64,000 nucleotides of DNA from Tupaia tana (lineage: Eukaryota; Chordata; Mammalia; Scandentia; Tupaiidae). Position numbers and translations under genes: made by a program. This document shows, in pieces, positions 39,940 through 50,635 of the stretch. The notes under the pieces were generated by a model. It worked only from the letters and a program-made list of their open reading frames with translations. It had not been told where the DNA came from and ran no database searches. Positions within the stretch are counted from its first letter, which is position 1. Every line of letters starts with the position of its first letter. The stretch lies in assembly GCA_026018925.1 (NCBI GenBank), contig JAKSZU010000002.1, forward strand, positions 153,696,495-153,760,494, written 5' to 3'.

Positions 39940-40195
39940 GATTATTAAACCCCTCTTCTTCAATCGCTTGACCAAGTAATTGATTTTTATGTAAAACCTC
40001 ATTTAATCCTCTCAAAAGCCTCCCAAATAGGTAGATGGTATGGTCTGTCTTCTAAAGATAAAGAAATCAAGACTCACAGAGATCGAGTAATTTGCCCAAA
40101 GCAACATGGCTTGCTGCTGGAAAAGCTAAGCCTTAAGGTCAGGTCTGCCTAATTCCAAAACCTGGATTTCATTTTCTTGCAATGTACTCATTGCT
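39940..40195 (-). mobile_element. MIR
   Basis: TGTAAAACCTCATTTAATCC, AAAGATAAAGAAATCAAGAC, TCACAGAGATCGAGTAATTTG, CCCAAAGCAACATGG and GCCTAATTCCAAAACC follow the MIR complement (TTTACAGATGAGGAAACTGA, GGCTCAGAGAGGTTAAGTAAC, TTGCCCAAGGTCACAC). Confidence 0.75.
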
Positions 40196-40315
40196 GTAAT
40201 AGAGGGGTACTTATACTTCAGTTATTATTCATTGTAATTGTGATCAATCAACATAAATTAGTGTACATTTGTTTGTAACAAAATGAGTAGGATTATAAAT
40301 CTTCTCCTACCTAAG

Positions 40316-40526
40316 AGAAGGATAGACTCTTTTCCTCAAAAAATAATTATTTATTTAGTTATTAATATTATTATTATTTTTTAATTTGCCATAGGCACAT
40401 TTGCTCACCAGAAAGAGAGAGAGAGGGCAAGCTGCTAGGTATAGTATTTAAACTAAGGTCAGCCATGCGGGAATCCAGAGCCTTAATTACCACACCACCA
40501 GCTGGTCCCAAGAAGGACAGATTCTT
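40316..40526 (-). mobile_element. SINE-S with 16-bp TSD
   Basis: Body 40332-40510. TSD AGAAGGATAGACTCTT / AGAAGGACAGATTCTT (two differences). Contains (ATT)n, TTTGCCATAGGCACATTTGC, GCTGCTAGGTATAGTATT and ACACCACCAGCTGGTCCC. Confidence 0.88.
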
Positions 40527-40965
40527 ACAGAACTTTACAAGTCCAGTTCTTCTCTGCTTCTTCGAGGCTATTCCTTTTAATGCCAATATCCTTCCTCTTC
40601 AACCTTCTTCTACTTATCAAATTAGATGATAATAATGTTGCTTTAAAGAGACTTTAAGTCAACCACAGGACAAAGTTATTAACAGAGGTGAGAATTTTCT
40701 TAATCCAGTTATTTGATCATTCCATGAATTCTTATGTAAAATTAAAATACAAACAGGAATGAAACTTTGAACATGAACCTTCTGAAATAAACTATAAGAA
40801 AATTAAACTCAATAGCTAGATATGTCCCATCCGTTTCATTTTCCCCATCAGCAACATATATACAGATGTATGTGTATATATGTTGACGATCAGCTAATAT
40901 ATTTGCAAATCATTTGTAATGTAATTATCTAACAATATAATGTAGTTACCATTATCTAATGATAA
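40527..40965. other. Unique AT-rich sequence
   Basis: Nothing recognised. Confidence 0.5.
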
Positions 40966-41165
40966 TGTGTGCCAGGTGTGCTTTTCAATGCATATTCTAC
41001 AATCCTCTTAACTGTTCTAAGGAAATTAATCAAATCCCTATTTTTCAGATGAGGGAACTGAGGCTCAGAGAGCCTGCCCAGATTAAGAAACTAATGAGGC
41101 AGAACCAGAAATTTAACTCAGACCTATTTATTCTCAAAGCCCATTCTTTTAACTACTTGTGTTGT
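40966..41165 (-). mobile_element. MIR, well preserved
   Basis: TTCAGATGAGGGAACTGAGG, CTCAGAGAGCCTGCCCAG, GAGGCAGAACCAGAAATTTA and AAGCCCATTCTTTTAACTAC follow the reverse complement of the MIR consensus. Confidence 0.9.
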
Positions 41166-41209
41166 GTGCCATTGACAGCAAAGCAACTCTTATTAAGTCC
41201 CTATATATG

Positions 41210-41400
41210 AGGTGTTAAGAGCTTTGCATATATCACCCATTTAATCCTATAACAATCATAGGAGTCGAGTACCACTATTACTCTTATTTTGTTGACACCA
41301 GAACAGAAGCTTTAAGAAATTAGAGTAACCACATGAGTTGAAAGCCTAGAGTCAGATTTGATGGCGCAGACAGACTCACAAACCACATTCCCAATTGTTT
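41210..41400 (-). mobile_element. MIR, second copy
   Basis: AAGAGCTTTGCATATATCAC, CATTTAATCCTATAACAATC, ACACCAGAACAGAAGC and TTAGAGTAACCACATGAG resemble a decayed MIR in the same orientation as the neighbour. Confidence 0.6.
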
Positions 41401-42675
41401 TATTCTAATGCGATTCTTGGCAAATATAGATAGAAAGACAAAATATTCGTATGTGACTGTCTATTATAAAAGGGCATGTGTTATGATTTATATTTATTTA
41501 TTCAATTTACGATGTTTAATCAGAAGCTGTTAGACAATGCGTAGAATAATTTCTACATTGTATGTGTATCTTTAACTTTATTGAGTTCTGGAAAGTATTG
41601 ACTTCTTCATCTGACATACCTTCATCTTTATAACTGATAGCTTTTGTCATTTTAAGAAATCTTTCATGAGTAGAAATCTTAAAGTTGCTTTAATATTCAA
41701 AGTCACTACCTCACTAGCAGTGAATATCTTTTTAAAATAGCTTTTACTGTGACAAGGTCATGTTCCATTCATTGTAGGCTTTCAAAGCTCTCTGTAAGCT
41801 ACATTGAAGTGACTCTGTTCAAAGTTTTCCAAACAATGATCTGGCAAGGTCCAGAGAACAGGATAAACAATGGGTTCCTGTGGTGTATTTCCTGTAGATT
41901 TTGCTGTTTTTAATTTCTCTTGATATCTCTGATCATTAGATGTGAGTTCCAAAAGAAAGAGCCAACTACTTCACAAATTTTAGATCCAAAAATATTCCAG
42001 TGATACAACTCCAAGGCTCCAGGCACATTGGGTCTCTTTTTCATGGTGGTTTCCACTCCGTTAGGAAATGATAGTGGTCTTCAAACTGAGTGCTTTGGCG
42101 GTTGCAAAGGCTAGTGGTCGATGTCCAGAAGTTGCTTCTAAACCTCTGAAGCTATTTTTTACATGATATTTTAATGGCCTGAGAGTCAACGCAATCTTTC
42201 CACCAGCCTAACAGAATTACGTGTTCTTAGATGAATGGTGTCTGGTCAACTTTCCAGCCTCAGGTAATTTACCTCAATACAGTGAGTTAGCCTGGAAAGG
42301 TGGGGTTGCTTCATACAAGAAACCCTGAGACAGGCAGCCCGGTGGGGTCAATTCTACCCTCCCTCCCTTGGCACTCACCTTCCAGAAGGGCATTTGCACG
42401 TCAGTCAGCAGTAAGAGGAGCAGTGCAAGGTTAAAGGTCAAAGGGCACAAGAAGCCACCTTCCCAGGAGGTTCTGTGTTGTGACTGTGTACGTGTCATGG
42501 TCGTCTTGCCCGTTCCTTATTGGTGGAAACAAACTGCAAGGAAATCTGGGAAGGTATGTTTTTAACCAGGCATAATACCAGGATTCTCCAGTAAGGAAGA
42601 AAGCAAAAGTGTATCCTTACAGGCGAAAAGCAGTGTCCACCACAACAATGATATAACTTGTTTATTACAAAGAGT
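41401..42675. other. Unique sequence, nothing identified
   Basis: About 1.27 kb with no recognised repeat or gene. Confidence 0.5.
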
Positions 42676-42960
42676 AGGGTCAGCACCACGGCCTGGTGGT
42701 TGAGGAAGCCAGATCCCACATGGCCAACCACGCGGTGAGTCCTGGACCCGGCAGCTTGAGAAACAGCATGTGTCTGCACACGTGCCACAACGCGAAAGGG
42801 GAAAGTTGAAGGAGGGACTGCGGCGTGACCACTGCCCATGGGGTGCTTTCTCTTCTCCTTCTCTCTCTCTGACTGTCTCTGGTACAGAGGCCCTCCGTCA
42901 CAATGACGACAATAACAACAACAATAATAATGATGAGTATAACAATAATAACTCGATTAT
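42676..42960 (+). mobile_element. SINE-B
   Basis: GGTCAGCACCACGGCCTGGTG, GAGGAAGCCAGATCCC, GAGTCCTGGACCCGGCAG, TTGAAGGAGGGACTGCGGCG, CCCATGGGGTGCTTTC, CT stretch; the tail is a degenerate (AAC/AAT)n run to 42955. Unusually many CpGs for this family. Confidence 0.82.
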
Positions 42961-43221
42961 AAAATAAAATATATCAGGGAGAAACTTTGAAAATGATTCT
43001 CAGACAAATATTTACTGATAAATAAGGGCACTTAGAGAGTGGAAAAATATGAGCATTTTCTCTGATTCAGAATCTAAGTCATCATCCCTCTCCCTGAATG
43101 CAAACTATCCACCTCTACTGGCAGGATAGACCTAACACCACCCACTGGAGACCAGTTCTCTGGGCCTCTGGTTTAGACCTGAGATTTGAACAAAGATTCC
43201 AGCTACCCTTCCCCATGGCAC
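42961..43221. other. Unique sequence
   Basis: Nothing recognised. Confidence 0.5.
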
Positions 43222-43670
43222 TTTAAAAAAAAAAAAAAAGAGAGATTTTTTTTTTTTCTATTGGGCTCATGCACTCACCAGAGAGACAGAGAGAGATAGA
43301 GAGATGGGAAGTGAGAAATCACCTTCCAGGGGGATGGCCATGTTTCAATCCCTTCTCCTCCATTCTCCTCTTGGGATTTTGGGCATGCATCCATACACAC
43401 CAGTGTGAGGATTTTTCGTTTTGTTTTGTTTTTAAGAATTTTTAAAAATTTATCTTTATTTATTTGAACCTGACCAGAGAGGGACAGAATGAGAGTGAGT
43501 GAAAGAGAAAGCAAGAAAGCAAGCTGCCAGGTCCGGGACTCGAACCACAGTCAGCCATGTGGGAGTCCAGCGTCCCCAACCACCATGCCAAGCCACTGGG
43601 TCCAGGACTGAACTGCAGTTGACTACATGGGAGTCCAGCGACGTAACCATTGTGCCATCTGCTGGTCCCC
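43222..43670 (-). mobile_element. SINE-A split by SINE-S
   Basis: First part 43222-43410 (tail complement, GA stretch, CCTTCCAGGGGGATGGCC, GGGCATGCATCCATACACAC); second part about 43592-43670 (AAGCCACTGGGTCCAGG, CATCTGCTGGTCCCC). The break falls just before the B-box side of the head. Confidence 0.87.
43411..43591 (-). mobile_element. SINE-S inside SINE-A, no clear TSD
   Basis: GTTTTGTTTTGTTTTTAAG, TTTATTTGAACCTGACCAG, GCCAGGTCCGGGACTCGAAC, CCAACCACCATGCC. It ends before the CACCTGCTGGCCC head complement, so its 5' end is short. No duplicated target is seen. Confidence 0.85.
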
Positions 43671-44211
43671 AAAAAAGACTTCTTCCAAAAACTCACTCCA
43701 GGTGCACGAGTAAGCCACACGAAGAGGTGGGGAAGGTCTGGGTTAGGACGCACACAACAGGGAATGTTCACACGTGCTGTCTCTGTGGGTGTCCATTTCC
43801 AACCTGCATTCGTTTAGGAAGAAATTGGTCTCGTGTACTCGATACAAGGAATCTACAGTTCCTCCCGACCCTTGAATGCTGGCCAACACTTTCCTTTTCT
43901 TCTTTATTCCTCCCTCACCTCCAGATGTGTCAGGGATGGTTTGCTGGCATTTCGTGTATAATAGATGTGTGTGACTGTCTTCACAAAATGAACTTTTGTG
44001 GTCATATCATAGTAATTCTGGAAATGAGCCATGGACTATTAGGTTAATTTGTCCTCTTTTTCAATGTCTCCAAAGATATTTCTTATGTGTTGCCTTGGTA
44101 ATCTCAGCGTGTTTTACACAGTTATAAAGAACGTGTACGTAATAGCCCTTCTTAAAACATCGTTAAGCTATAATGAGCATCCCTCTGCCGACATGGTAGA
44201 AGAGGTTACAG
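43671..44211. other. Unique sequence, nothing identified
   Basis: The long frame 43499-44047 is mostly SINE complement and then unique DNA; it has no recognised domain. Confidence 0.5.
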
Positions 44212-44400
44212 GGGCTGGGTGGTAACACAGCAGTAATGCCGCAGGCCCACATGGGCAGAGCCCTGTGTTCACGTCCCAGGACCTCCCTGTGCACACAGGG
44301 TATGTACGTGCCTGTGGCGGGACTGGATGAGACTGGCCAGGACTGCGGTATAAGGCCTGATGGAGTTGCCTCTCTCTCTTGGAAGAAATAAATGAATACA
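44212..44400 (+). mobile_element. SINE-C (head type, no 7SL)
   Basis: GGGGCTGGGTGGTAACACAG, AGTAATGCCGCAGGCCC, GTTCACGTCCCAGGACC (B-box), GGCGGGACTGGATGAGACTG, a short CT run and AATAAATGAATAC. Confidence 0.6.
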
Positions 44401-44449
44401 CTTTTTACTTTTTCTTTCTTTATTATTATTTTTTTAAGTAAAGTTTACT

Positions 44450-44735
44450 GGGGCCACCAGGTGGCATGGAGGTTAAGGCAGCTGGATCCCATAGGGCCAA
44501 CTAAGCGGCTCCAGTCCAAGACCTGGCTGCTTGAAAAACGCTCCAGGCGCATGTGCCTATGTGCCCAAAATCCCAAGAGGAGAATGGAGGAGAAGGGATT
44601 GCAGCGGCGTGCCCACCCCCACCCCCACCTCCCTCCCCGTCCCAGGAAATGATTTCTCTCTCTCTCCAGCAAGCAGGCTCACCCTATAGTAAACCTAAAG
44701 AGAAGAAATACAAAAGAAAAGAAAAGAGGTTACTT
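44450..44735 (+). mobile_element. SINE-B/A intermediate
   Basis: The head GGGGCCACCAGGTGGCATGG and GGCAGCTGGATCCC are B-like. CCAAAATCCCAAGAGGAG and GAATGGAGGAGAAGGGATTG are A-like. The hairpin is replaced by a CCCCCACCCCCACC run. CTATAGTAAACC then an A-rich tail. Confidence 0.83.
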
Positions 44736-45519
44736 GCCCTCTTCCAAATTAACGAGGCAAAGACCAATCCCTTCCTCCACTGGCCTTCACCTCCTGCTCT
44801 GTAGGTTCAGATGCACAGAGCTCTCCTCTCCTCTCCTGTTCACACTATTTGGCCCTTTCCCAGAAAACAAGATCACAAATCTCCCAGCTTCCAGTCAGTG
44901 ACTAGTAATTCATTATGTTTATAACTAATGCACAATACGGACTTTAGAAGGAGTTTCATGCCACAGGAATGACTCCACCTGACCAGGCACTGCTGACAGC
45001 ATAATGCTTCACAAGCCTGTCCGTCTGCTCAAAAACGAACCAGATATGCTTTGCAGGCGATGTTACTGATTAACCATACATAGACAAATATATCCTTCTT
45101 TTTATAACCCTAGTCAGAAGTTTTTACCAGGGACCTCGCCGAGAGCATAATACACTCTAATAGAGTTATCATATGGTTCTGAAAAAGGTCTGCAGATACG
45201 AGCTATGAGTGCAGGTGACTTGACTTATTTCAAATCTATTGAGAAGATAAATGTAAGTGATTAAAGTAACAAACTATAGCATATTCGGAGGAGAAAAGCA
45301 AATGGCATCTGCCTATTAAGATGACTTTTAAATCAAATACGTAGCTAACGATGCCTTATATTTCAGTGACTAGTCTTGGTTGGAAAAAGAGATTTAATTC
45401 GAATAAATAACTTTTTACATTTTATATGATCCTTTTTACAGATTCTGATAAATACATAAGCAAAAATAGACTCCTGTGTTGCTTAGTGCTTATGCAGAAC
45501 GTATTTATTTATTCATCCA
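44736..45519. other. Unique sequence, nothing identified
   Basis: Contains (CTCTC)n at 44821-44836. No gene or repeat recognised. Confidence 0.5.
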
Positions 45520-46000
45520 GGACACACTGAGGACTTACTTTATTTAGGTTGAAGAGTATGTGTGAGGAATCCAACGTGAGAGGAGACAGTAGGGGCGTGG
45601 CCACATGCTAATTAAACGCTAATTAGTCTCTAGAATAAATGCCACGGAGTTTGAACTGGGAGGGGTTCGGGATGAGGAATGCAATTCCTGAAGAGTGAAG
45701 AATGAAAAACCTTGCCCTAGGTTGGTGGATGAGGCAAGTCCTTCCTGAGGAAGGGACACTTGAACTGAGACCTGAAGATGGTACAGCATTAACTGCCAAG
45801 TGGGAAAGGTTTGCCCATCAGGGGGACCACACCTACCACGACCCTGGAGGTAGGGCATTCCAGCCCTTGAAAGAAGGCCGGAGACCTTGGAAGACATGGA
45901 GCTCGAAGGAGCACAGTGAAGCTGTGGGTGGAAGAGCTACAAAACCGCAGATCCTGCCGGGCCCTAAACAGGACTCGCTGAGAAGGCTTATCAACAGCTT
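45520..46000 (+). repeat. Old mammalian interspersed repeat (family not named)
   Basis: GACACTTGAACTGAGACCTG then AAGATG; GGAGGTAGGGCATTCCAGC; GAAAGAAGGCC; AGGAGCACAGTGAAGC. Same order as the ancient repeat at 22940-23560. The 126-codon frame 45702-46082 lies inside it and is not thought to be a gene. Confidence 0.5.
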
Positions 46001-46298
46001 GGTATCGTATTTAGCAACCGTTTGTGTATGTTCGATTTCAAATGAACTATACATCTCAAGGAAAATTAACTTACGGTTATAAAAACAGCAGAGGTACTTT
46101 TTACATACATGTGGAATTGAGGCAGTAAGTTAACAACATTTTAACCGAACACTGAGTTTAACGAAGGGTGGAAGAAGGGATTTCTGTATCGTCGTTTGCA
46201 TTTGGTAACAGCTTTAGCTTTTTGTTCAGATTTTCTCCCTTACTTGGTAAAGTCCAGTCCCAGATGACGTCATGTTACATGTGATGACAAATCCCCTC

Positions 46299-46299
46299 C

Positions 46300-46328
<29 letters not shown>
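46299..46328 (+). repeat. Poly(A) run without an element
   Basis: About 30 consecutive A, preceded by CAAATCCCCTCC. No SINE body precedes it. It might be the tail of a heavily 5'-truncated insertion. Confidence 0.9.
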
Positions 46329-46332
<4 letters not shown>

Positions 46333-46360
46333 GTTTAACATTGATAACCAGGCCGTACAG

Positions 46361-46430
46361 TATTAGGTTGTCGGGAAAGTCATTTTCTATGTAAAAATGT
46401 GTCATGACTTTCCAGACAACCCAATAACTG
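46361..46430. mobile_element. mariner-type MITE, near-complete palindrome
   Basis: TTAGGTTGTCGGGAAAGTCA on the left and TGACTTTCCAGACAACCCAA on the right are inverted copies around a short loop with TTTTCTATG and AAAATGTG. TA lies next to both ends, the mariner target. About 65-70 bp, no coding capacity. Similar in build to the human MADE1 MITE but with a different end sequence. Confidence 0.82.
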
Positions 46431-47433
46431 GACAGAGGATTTGACAACTTTCAAATAATGGCAGCAGCAGATGTAAATCACGGAAGATTGGAGAACATCA
46501 TTTATGTGAGCCCCAGAGAAAGCGTGGATTGGAGAGTTAATAAGGGATGTATCAGCCTTTTCCTCTGCCTACCTTTCAGGCCTTAAAGAAGGCTTACAAA
46601 ACTGGTCTGAAGTCTCTCAAGCTCGCGGACTTGCATTTCCCCACGTGTGAGCGTATGCTTGTTCAGCACCCAACACGCTGAGGCTCCTGGACATGGCCTC
46701 AGAGGGGCGTGCCCAGTGTACAGCATGACCAAGCATCACCACCGTTCTTGCGTGTGCTTCGTCTTGCTGAAGCAGACAAGCGTAAAAGACATCATTCCAA
46801 TTAGTCCAGCTTTCATTTTGCATCCGACATGCTTGACTTCGGGGGTTTACCCTCCCCTTTAGTCAGTGCTGTCTGCTTTCGATGGTCCCTACAGTATGAG
46901 AATCTGACTGCCTTTCAATGCCTCTCTGAAACTCACGCCAGTGTTCCAGACGGTTTCACCGCCTCTCCCGAAATGCTAAAACACTAGACAGAGAATGACG
47001 CATTGTTCTCCTAAAATATTAGACAATGCTACTAAACTGACATAGGCCATGAAAGTCTTCAAATACCTAGAGTGCAACTCAGTTTTCAAAGGACTTTGGG
47101 GGGGAGGGCGCGGGAGAATGTACTCTAGAAAACAATATTCATGGGAAAACGACAGTCACTTCCTTCCAAGTGAGATCCTCTCAAATCATAGGAAATGATG
47201 AGGAATCGATGGAGAATTCTGAGTTCTCCTGGGAAAAAATGGAAATAACACTCAAAGAAACCCTCAAAATACATGTATTCAAAAAAAAAAAAAAATCACA
47301 CCCCTCGGTGTCCCTGGGAATCACAATAGTATTTAACAAAAAAAAAGAAATTACTAAGTTTAGCCACATAAGGAAACCTGCATATTTATTTAAATATATT
47401 TTGATTGTTTAACCAACATATATAGAGCACTTT
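46431..47433. other. Unique sequence, nothing identified
   Basis: Contains G8 at 47098-47105 and an A-run at 47281-47294. No gene or repeat recognised. Confidence 0.5.
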
Positions 47434-47637
47434 CAAATAACAAAAATTTTTAAAAATGTGTTGTTATTATTATTATTTAATTTGCTATAGGGCATGTACA
47501 CTCACCAGAGAGAGAGAGAGAGAAAGAGGGAGAGGGAAAGTGAGAAAACAAGCCACCAAGTTTGGGACTCGAACTGCCGTTGGCCGTGTGAGTCCAGCAT
47601 CTCAACCACCATGCCACCTGCTGGCCCCAAATAACAA
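47434..47637 (-). mobile_element. SINE-S with 10-bp TSD
   Basis: Body about 47450-47627: (ATT)n, AATTTGCTATAGGGCATG, a GA run, AGTTTGGGACTCGAACTGCC, ATGCCACCTGCTGGCCCC. TSD CAAATAACAA at 47434-47443 and 47628-47637. Confidence 0.9.
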
Positions 47638-47644
47638 TTTAAAA

Positions 47645-47868
47645 GGTTTAATTATTTATTTACTTATTCCATGAGAAAGGCAGAGAGAGACAGGCACCCC
47701 TAACAGGGTCTAGATGCCACAATCCACTTCCACTTCAGTCAGTCACAGATCACACACCTGTGTGTGCCCAGGGTGATCAGGGAGGTCTCTGGACACAAAC
47801 ACAGAACCTTGCAGGTGGGTCCACCGCATAGTGTCATATTTATCTCTTTGCCAACATCCAGCCCCAAT
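47645..47868 (-). mobile_element. SINE-E
   Basis: TTTATTTACTTATTCCATGAG, AGAGAGACAGGCACCCCTAAC, GGGTCTAGATGCCAC, GGAGGTCTCTGGACACAAAC, TTGCAGGTGGGTCCACCGC, CCAACATCCAGCCCC. Similar blocks occur at 51304 and 63463. Confidence 0.62.
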
Positions 47869-47874
47869 GACAAT

Positions 47875-48035
47875 TTGAGTACAACAACCCATAGTACAGG
47901 TGTTAGCGAGGAGGATATTGAGGCACGTAAAGGGTGAGTAACCCACTCAAGGTCAAATGTAACGGGCAGGACCGGGATTCCAACCCAGGCACTCTAACTC
48001 CAGACTTCCTGCTTTTTAGCATCACACCTTAAGGA
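47875..48035 (-). mobile_element. MIR
   Basis: GAGGATATTGAGGCACGTAA, AGGGTGAGTAACCCACTCAAG, GACCGGGATTCCAACCCAGG and CACTCTAACTCCAGACTTCC follow the MIR complement. Confidence 0.8.
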
Positions 48036-48439
48036 GTTTTCCAAAACAACCAATCCAGAAAATGAGGAGTAAAGCTCCAGATGGTCTCTGCATTCAGAAT
48101 TGGGAGTTTTACATGTTACCGGCGTGAACTCAGATTCTCCCTTACAGTGGAGATTTTATTTCTAGGTTCTCTGCGATGCACAACACTCTGGTCTCACCAG
48201 TTCTAACCACTGAAGAGTTATTTGCATTAACAGGATCTCCTCTTCTATAAATACCCTCTAGGCCAGTTCGGTCCATGCCAACTGTACCTGACTGTGTGTT
48301 GCTTTAATTGAACCAATACTTAGCTCAGCACCATCTTAATTTTTATTGGCTATTAAAGAAGTAGGAAAGAAAATGTACAATTGATTTGACTTTTTCCCAT
48401 GTGCATCCATTTCTTCCTCCTCCTCACCTTTATCTAAAA
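48036..48439. other. Unique sequence, nothing identified
   Basis: No gene or repeat recognised. Confidence 0.5.
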
Positions 48440-48499
48440 AATGATTCCTGCTCTAGCAGATGGAGGAAAATCAGTTAACATGGCACCTGGTCCCTCTCT

Positions 48500-48715
48500 T
48501 GACTTACACTGAGATTCTTACAACTAGGTCTTCATCTGCCCATCAAATTCTGAATGGTTGCTTGTACACTGGAAGCACTCCAGAGCTTTTTAGATATGCA
48601 GATACTTGGGTCTCATCCGGATTGATTAAATTAAACTCTCTTGGAGTGGGTCCAGGGTATTCACATGGTTTAAAGTTTTCCAGTTAAGCCTGATATGCAC
48701 CTAGGGATGAGAGAC
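48500..48715 (+). mobile_element. MER5/Charlie-type hAT relic
   Basis: TTTTTAGATATGCAGATACT, TGGGTCTCATCCGGATTG, AAACTCTCTTGGAGTGGGTC and TTAAAGTTTTCCAG track the MER5-type consensus (AACTTGTTAGAAATGCARAT to GGGGTGGGGCCCAG). Confidence 0.65.
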
Positions 48716-48783
48716 ACTATACTGTTTTCTCTCAGATTTCAATGTGCATACATATAGGCTAGAGATGCTGTTAAAATGCACAG

Positions 48784-48925
48784 GCTGACCCAGCTGTGGT
48801 AGTATAGGCAGTAGGGGTGCTGCTATACTGTCCTGGAGGCCATATGGGGAGGTTCCTGGTTCGAGTCCTGAGTCTACCCAAATATGTAAGCCCGTCTATG
48901 AACCCTGGTTAGTCGAATGACCCTA
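48784..48925 (+). mobile_element. SINE-C fragment
   Basis: CTGACCCAGCTGTGGTAGTA, CAGTAGGGGTGCTGCTATAC, GGAGGCCATATGGGGAGG and CCTGGTTCGAGTCCTG (good B-box) form a SINE-C head. No 7SL part or tail seen. Confidence 0.6.
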
Positions 48926-48946
48926 ACTTCCAAAAATATGCCTGTG

Positions 48947-49210
48947 AGGGACCAGATGGTATGGTGGTTAAGGCTCTGGATTCCCATGTGGCAGACTGTG
49001 GTTCAGGTACTGGACCTGGTAGCCTGAAAATCATGCCAGGCGCATGTGCATGTGTACCCAAAATCCCAAGAGGAGAGTGTGGAGGAGAAGGGATTTCAGC
49101 GTGGCCATCCTTTTCTGGGGGGTGATTTCTCACTTACCCTCTTTCTGTCTCTCTCTGCCTCTCTCCAGAGAGAGCACATGCCCTATTTAAATTTTAAAAT
49201 TTTTTAAAAA
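48947..49210 (+). mobile_element. SINE-A
   Basis: AGGGACCAGATGGTATGGTGG, GGTTCAGGTACTGGACC, GGCGCATGTGCATGTG, GGAGGAGAAGGGATTTC, CT stretch, CACATGCCCTATTT. The CTATAGCAAAAAC end is lost. Confidence 0.86.
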
Positions 49211-49545
49211 AGAACAAAAACAAAAAACACGCCTTGTGTCCAACTTGTGCTCCTCTGTGACAGCAGGTCTGTTGACGGTGCTTCTTGATAGGCTGTTTGG
49301 ATAGTTGGGATCCTTGGGGAATGAAGGAGACCTTGGTGAGCCACAGGCAAGATGGGACTGAGCTCCAGTGGCAGCAGTGAGCGAGGTCACCGCCTGGGTG
49401 TTCAAGTGCGGGTTTTGCCCCCGGGAGGTGAAAGTGAGTCGGTGAGCTCCACCTAAGATTGATGTGGGAAAAAGCAGCCTGAAACCTAAAAATAATGGTT
49501 GACTTAGTAGTGAATTAGCTTATCTTTATTTGTTTTATTAACATC
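49211..49545. other. Unique sequence, nothing identified
   Basis: No gene or repeat recognised. Confidence 0.5.
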
Positions 49546-49827
49546 TATACTTTTTCTTTTTCTTTTTTTTCTTTTGGAGAGGTTTTTGCTATAGGGCACA
49601 CGTGCTTGCCAGAAAGACAGAGAGAGACAGACAGACGGAAAGCGAGAAATCACCCCCCAGGGGGGATGGCCACGCCGCAATCCCTTCTCCTCCATTCTCC
49701 TCTCGGGATCTTGGGCATGCACGCGCACGCACCCGGCGTGAGTTTAAACCACCGGGTCCAGGACTCAAACCACGGTGAACTACATGGGAGTCCAGAGACA
49801 TAGCCATTACACCAACTGCTGGTCCCA
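49546..49827 (-). mobile_element. SINE-A, CpG-rich
   Basis: GGAGAGGTTTTTGCTATAGGG, GGAAAGCGAGAAATCACCCC, GGGGGGATGGCCACGCCGC, GCACGCGCACGCACCCGGCG, AACTGCTGGTCCC. First of three consecutive minus-strand SINEs. Confidence 0.92.
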
Positions 49828-49865
49828 ATCTCCATACGTTTTCAAGGAAAGCTTTTCCTTTTCTT

Positions 49866-50139
49866 TTGTTTCTTTCTTTTTTTTTTAAGAGAGATTTTTG
49901 CTGTAGGCCATTAGTGCTCACCAAAGAGACAGAGAGATAGAAAGTGAAAAATCACCCCCCCCCCCCCCAGGAGGGATAGCCATGCTGCATTTTCTTCTCC
50001 TCCATTCTCCTCTCGGGACTTTGGGCATGCACACACACGCGCCCAGCATGAGTTTTAAACTTCCAGGTCCAGGACTCAAACCGTGGTTGATTATTTTAGA
50101 GTTCAGCTATATAACCATTACACCATCTGCCATTCCCAA
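49866..50139 (-). mobile_element. SINE-A, second of a series
   Basis: T-run, AAGAGAGATTTTTGCTGTAGG, a C-run of 13 in the hairpin (49956-49968), AGGTCCAGGACTCAAACCGTG, CATCTGCCATTCCC. The C-run expansion is like those at 23847 and 28940. Confidence 0.9.
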
Positions 50140-50376
50140 GGAAGATATTCCCTCCCCCCCATAGGGTGTGTGCACTCACCAGGGAGAGAAAGAGAGCAAG
50201 AGAGAAAGTGAGAAAGCATCCCCAGGGGGACTGACTACACTGTGGGCCCTCCTCCCTCATTCTCACCTACACACACACCTGCTGTGTTATCAAGCCACTG
50301 GGCCTGAGACTCGCACTACAGAGTCGGCCGTGTGGGAGCCAGTGCCTTAACCTCCACACCACCTGCCGGCCTAGGA
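50140..50376 (-). mobile_element. SINE-B, third of a series
   Basis: CATAGGGTGTGTGCACTCACC, a GA stretch, CATCCCCAGGGGGACTG, CCACTGGGCCTGAGACTCGC, CTTAACCTCCACACCACC, TGCCGGCC. The tail complement is missing where it meets the previous copy. GGAAGA flanks both ends. Confidence 0.82.
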
Positions 50377-50635
50377 AGACCAGTTTTTAAATGTGTTATC
50401 CTTTATGTTATAAACTATTACAATGATAGAAAAATAAAAGCAGTTTTTTAAAAAATTGTCTGAGTCTAGAACTCCAACTTTTGCTCTAGAATTACGGTTC
50501 AACACTGTGATCAAATAAAACAAATATCCTGTTTTAAACTGGCAGCTATTTAAGTCATATTAAAATGTGACCATTTAAAATAAATGGACAGAAAAACGCA
50601 TGACTCTATGGTGATTAAAAGAAAAAATTGGTGTA

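Noticed and set aside
43499-44047. 182-codon open frame
   Set aside because: Its first third is the complement of SINE-S and SINE-A. The rest is unique but has no recognised domain and no splice or start context.
45702-46082. 126-codon frame with acidic and basic parts
   Set aside because: It lies in an old interspersed repeat also seen at 22940-23560, where the frame is not kept.
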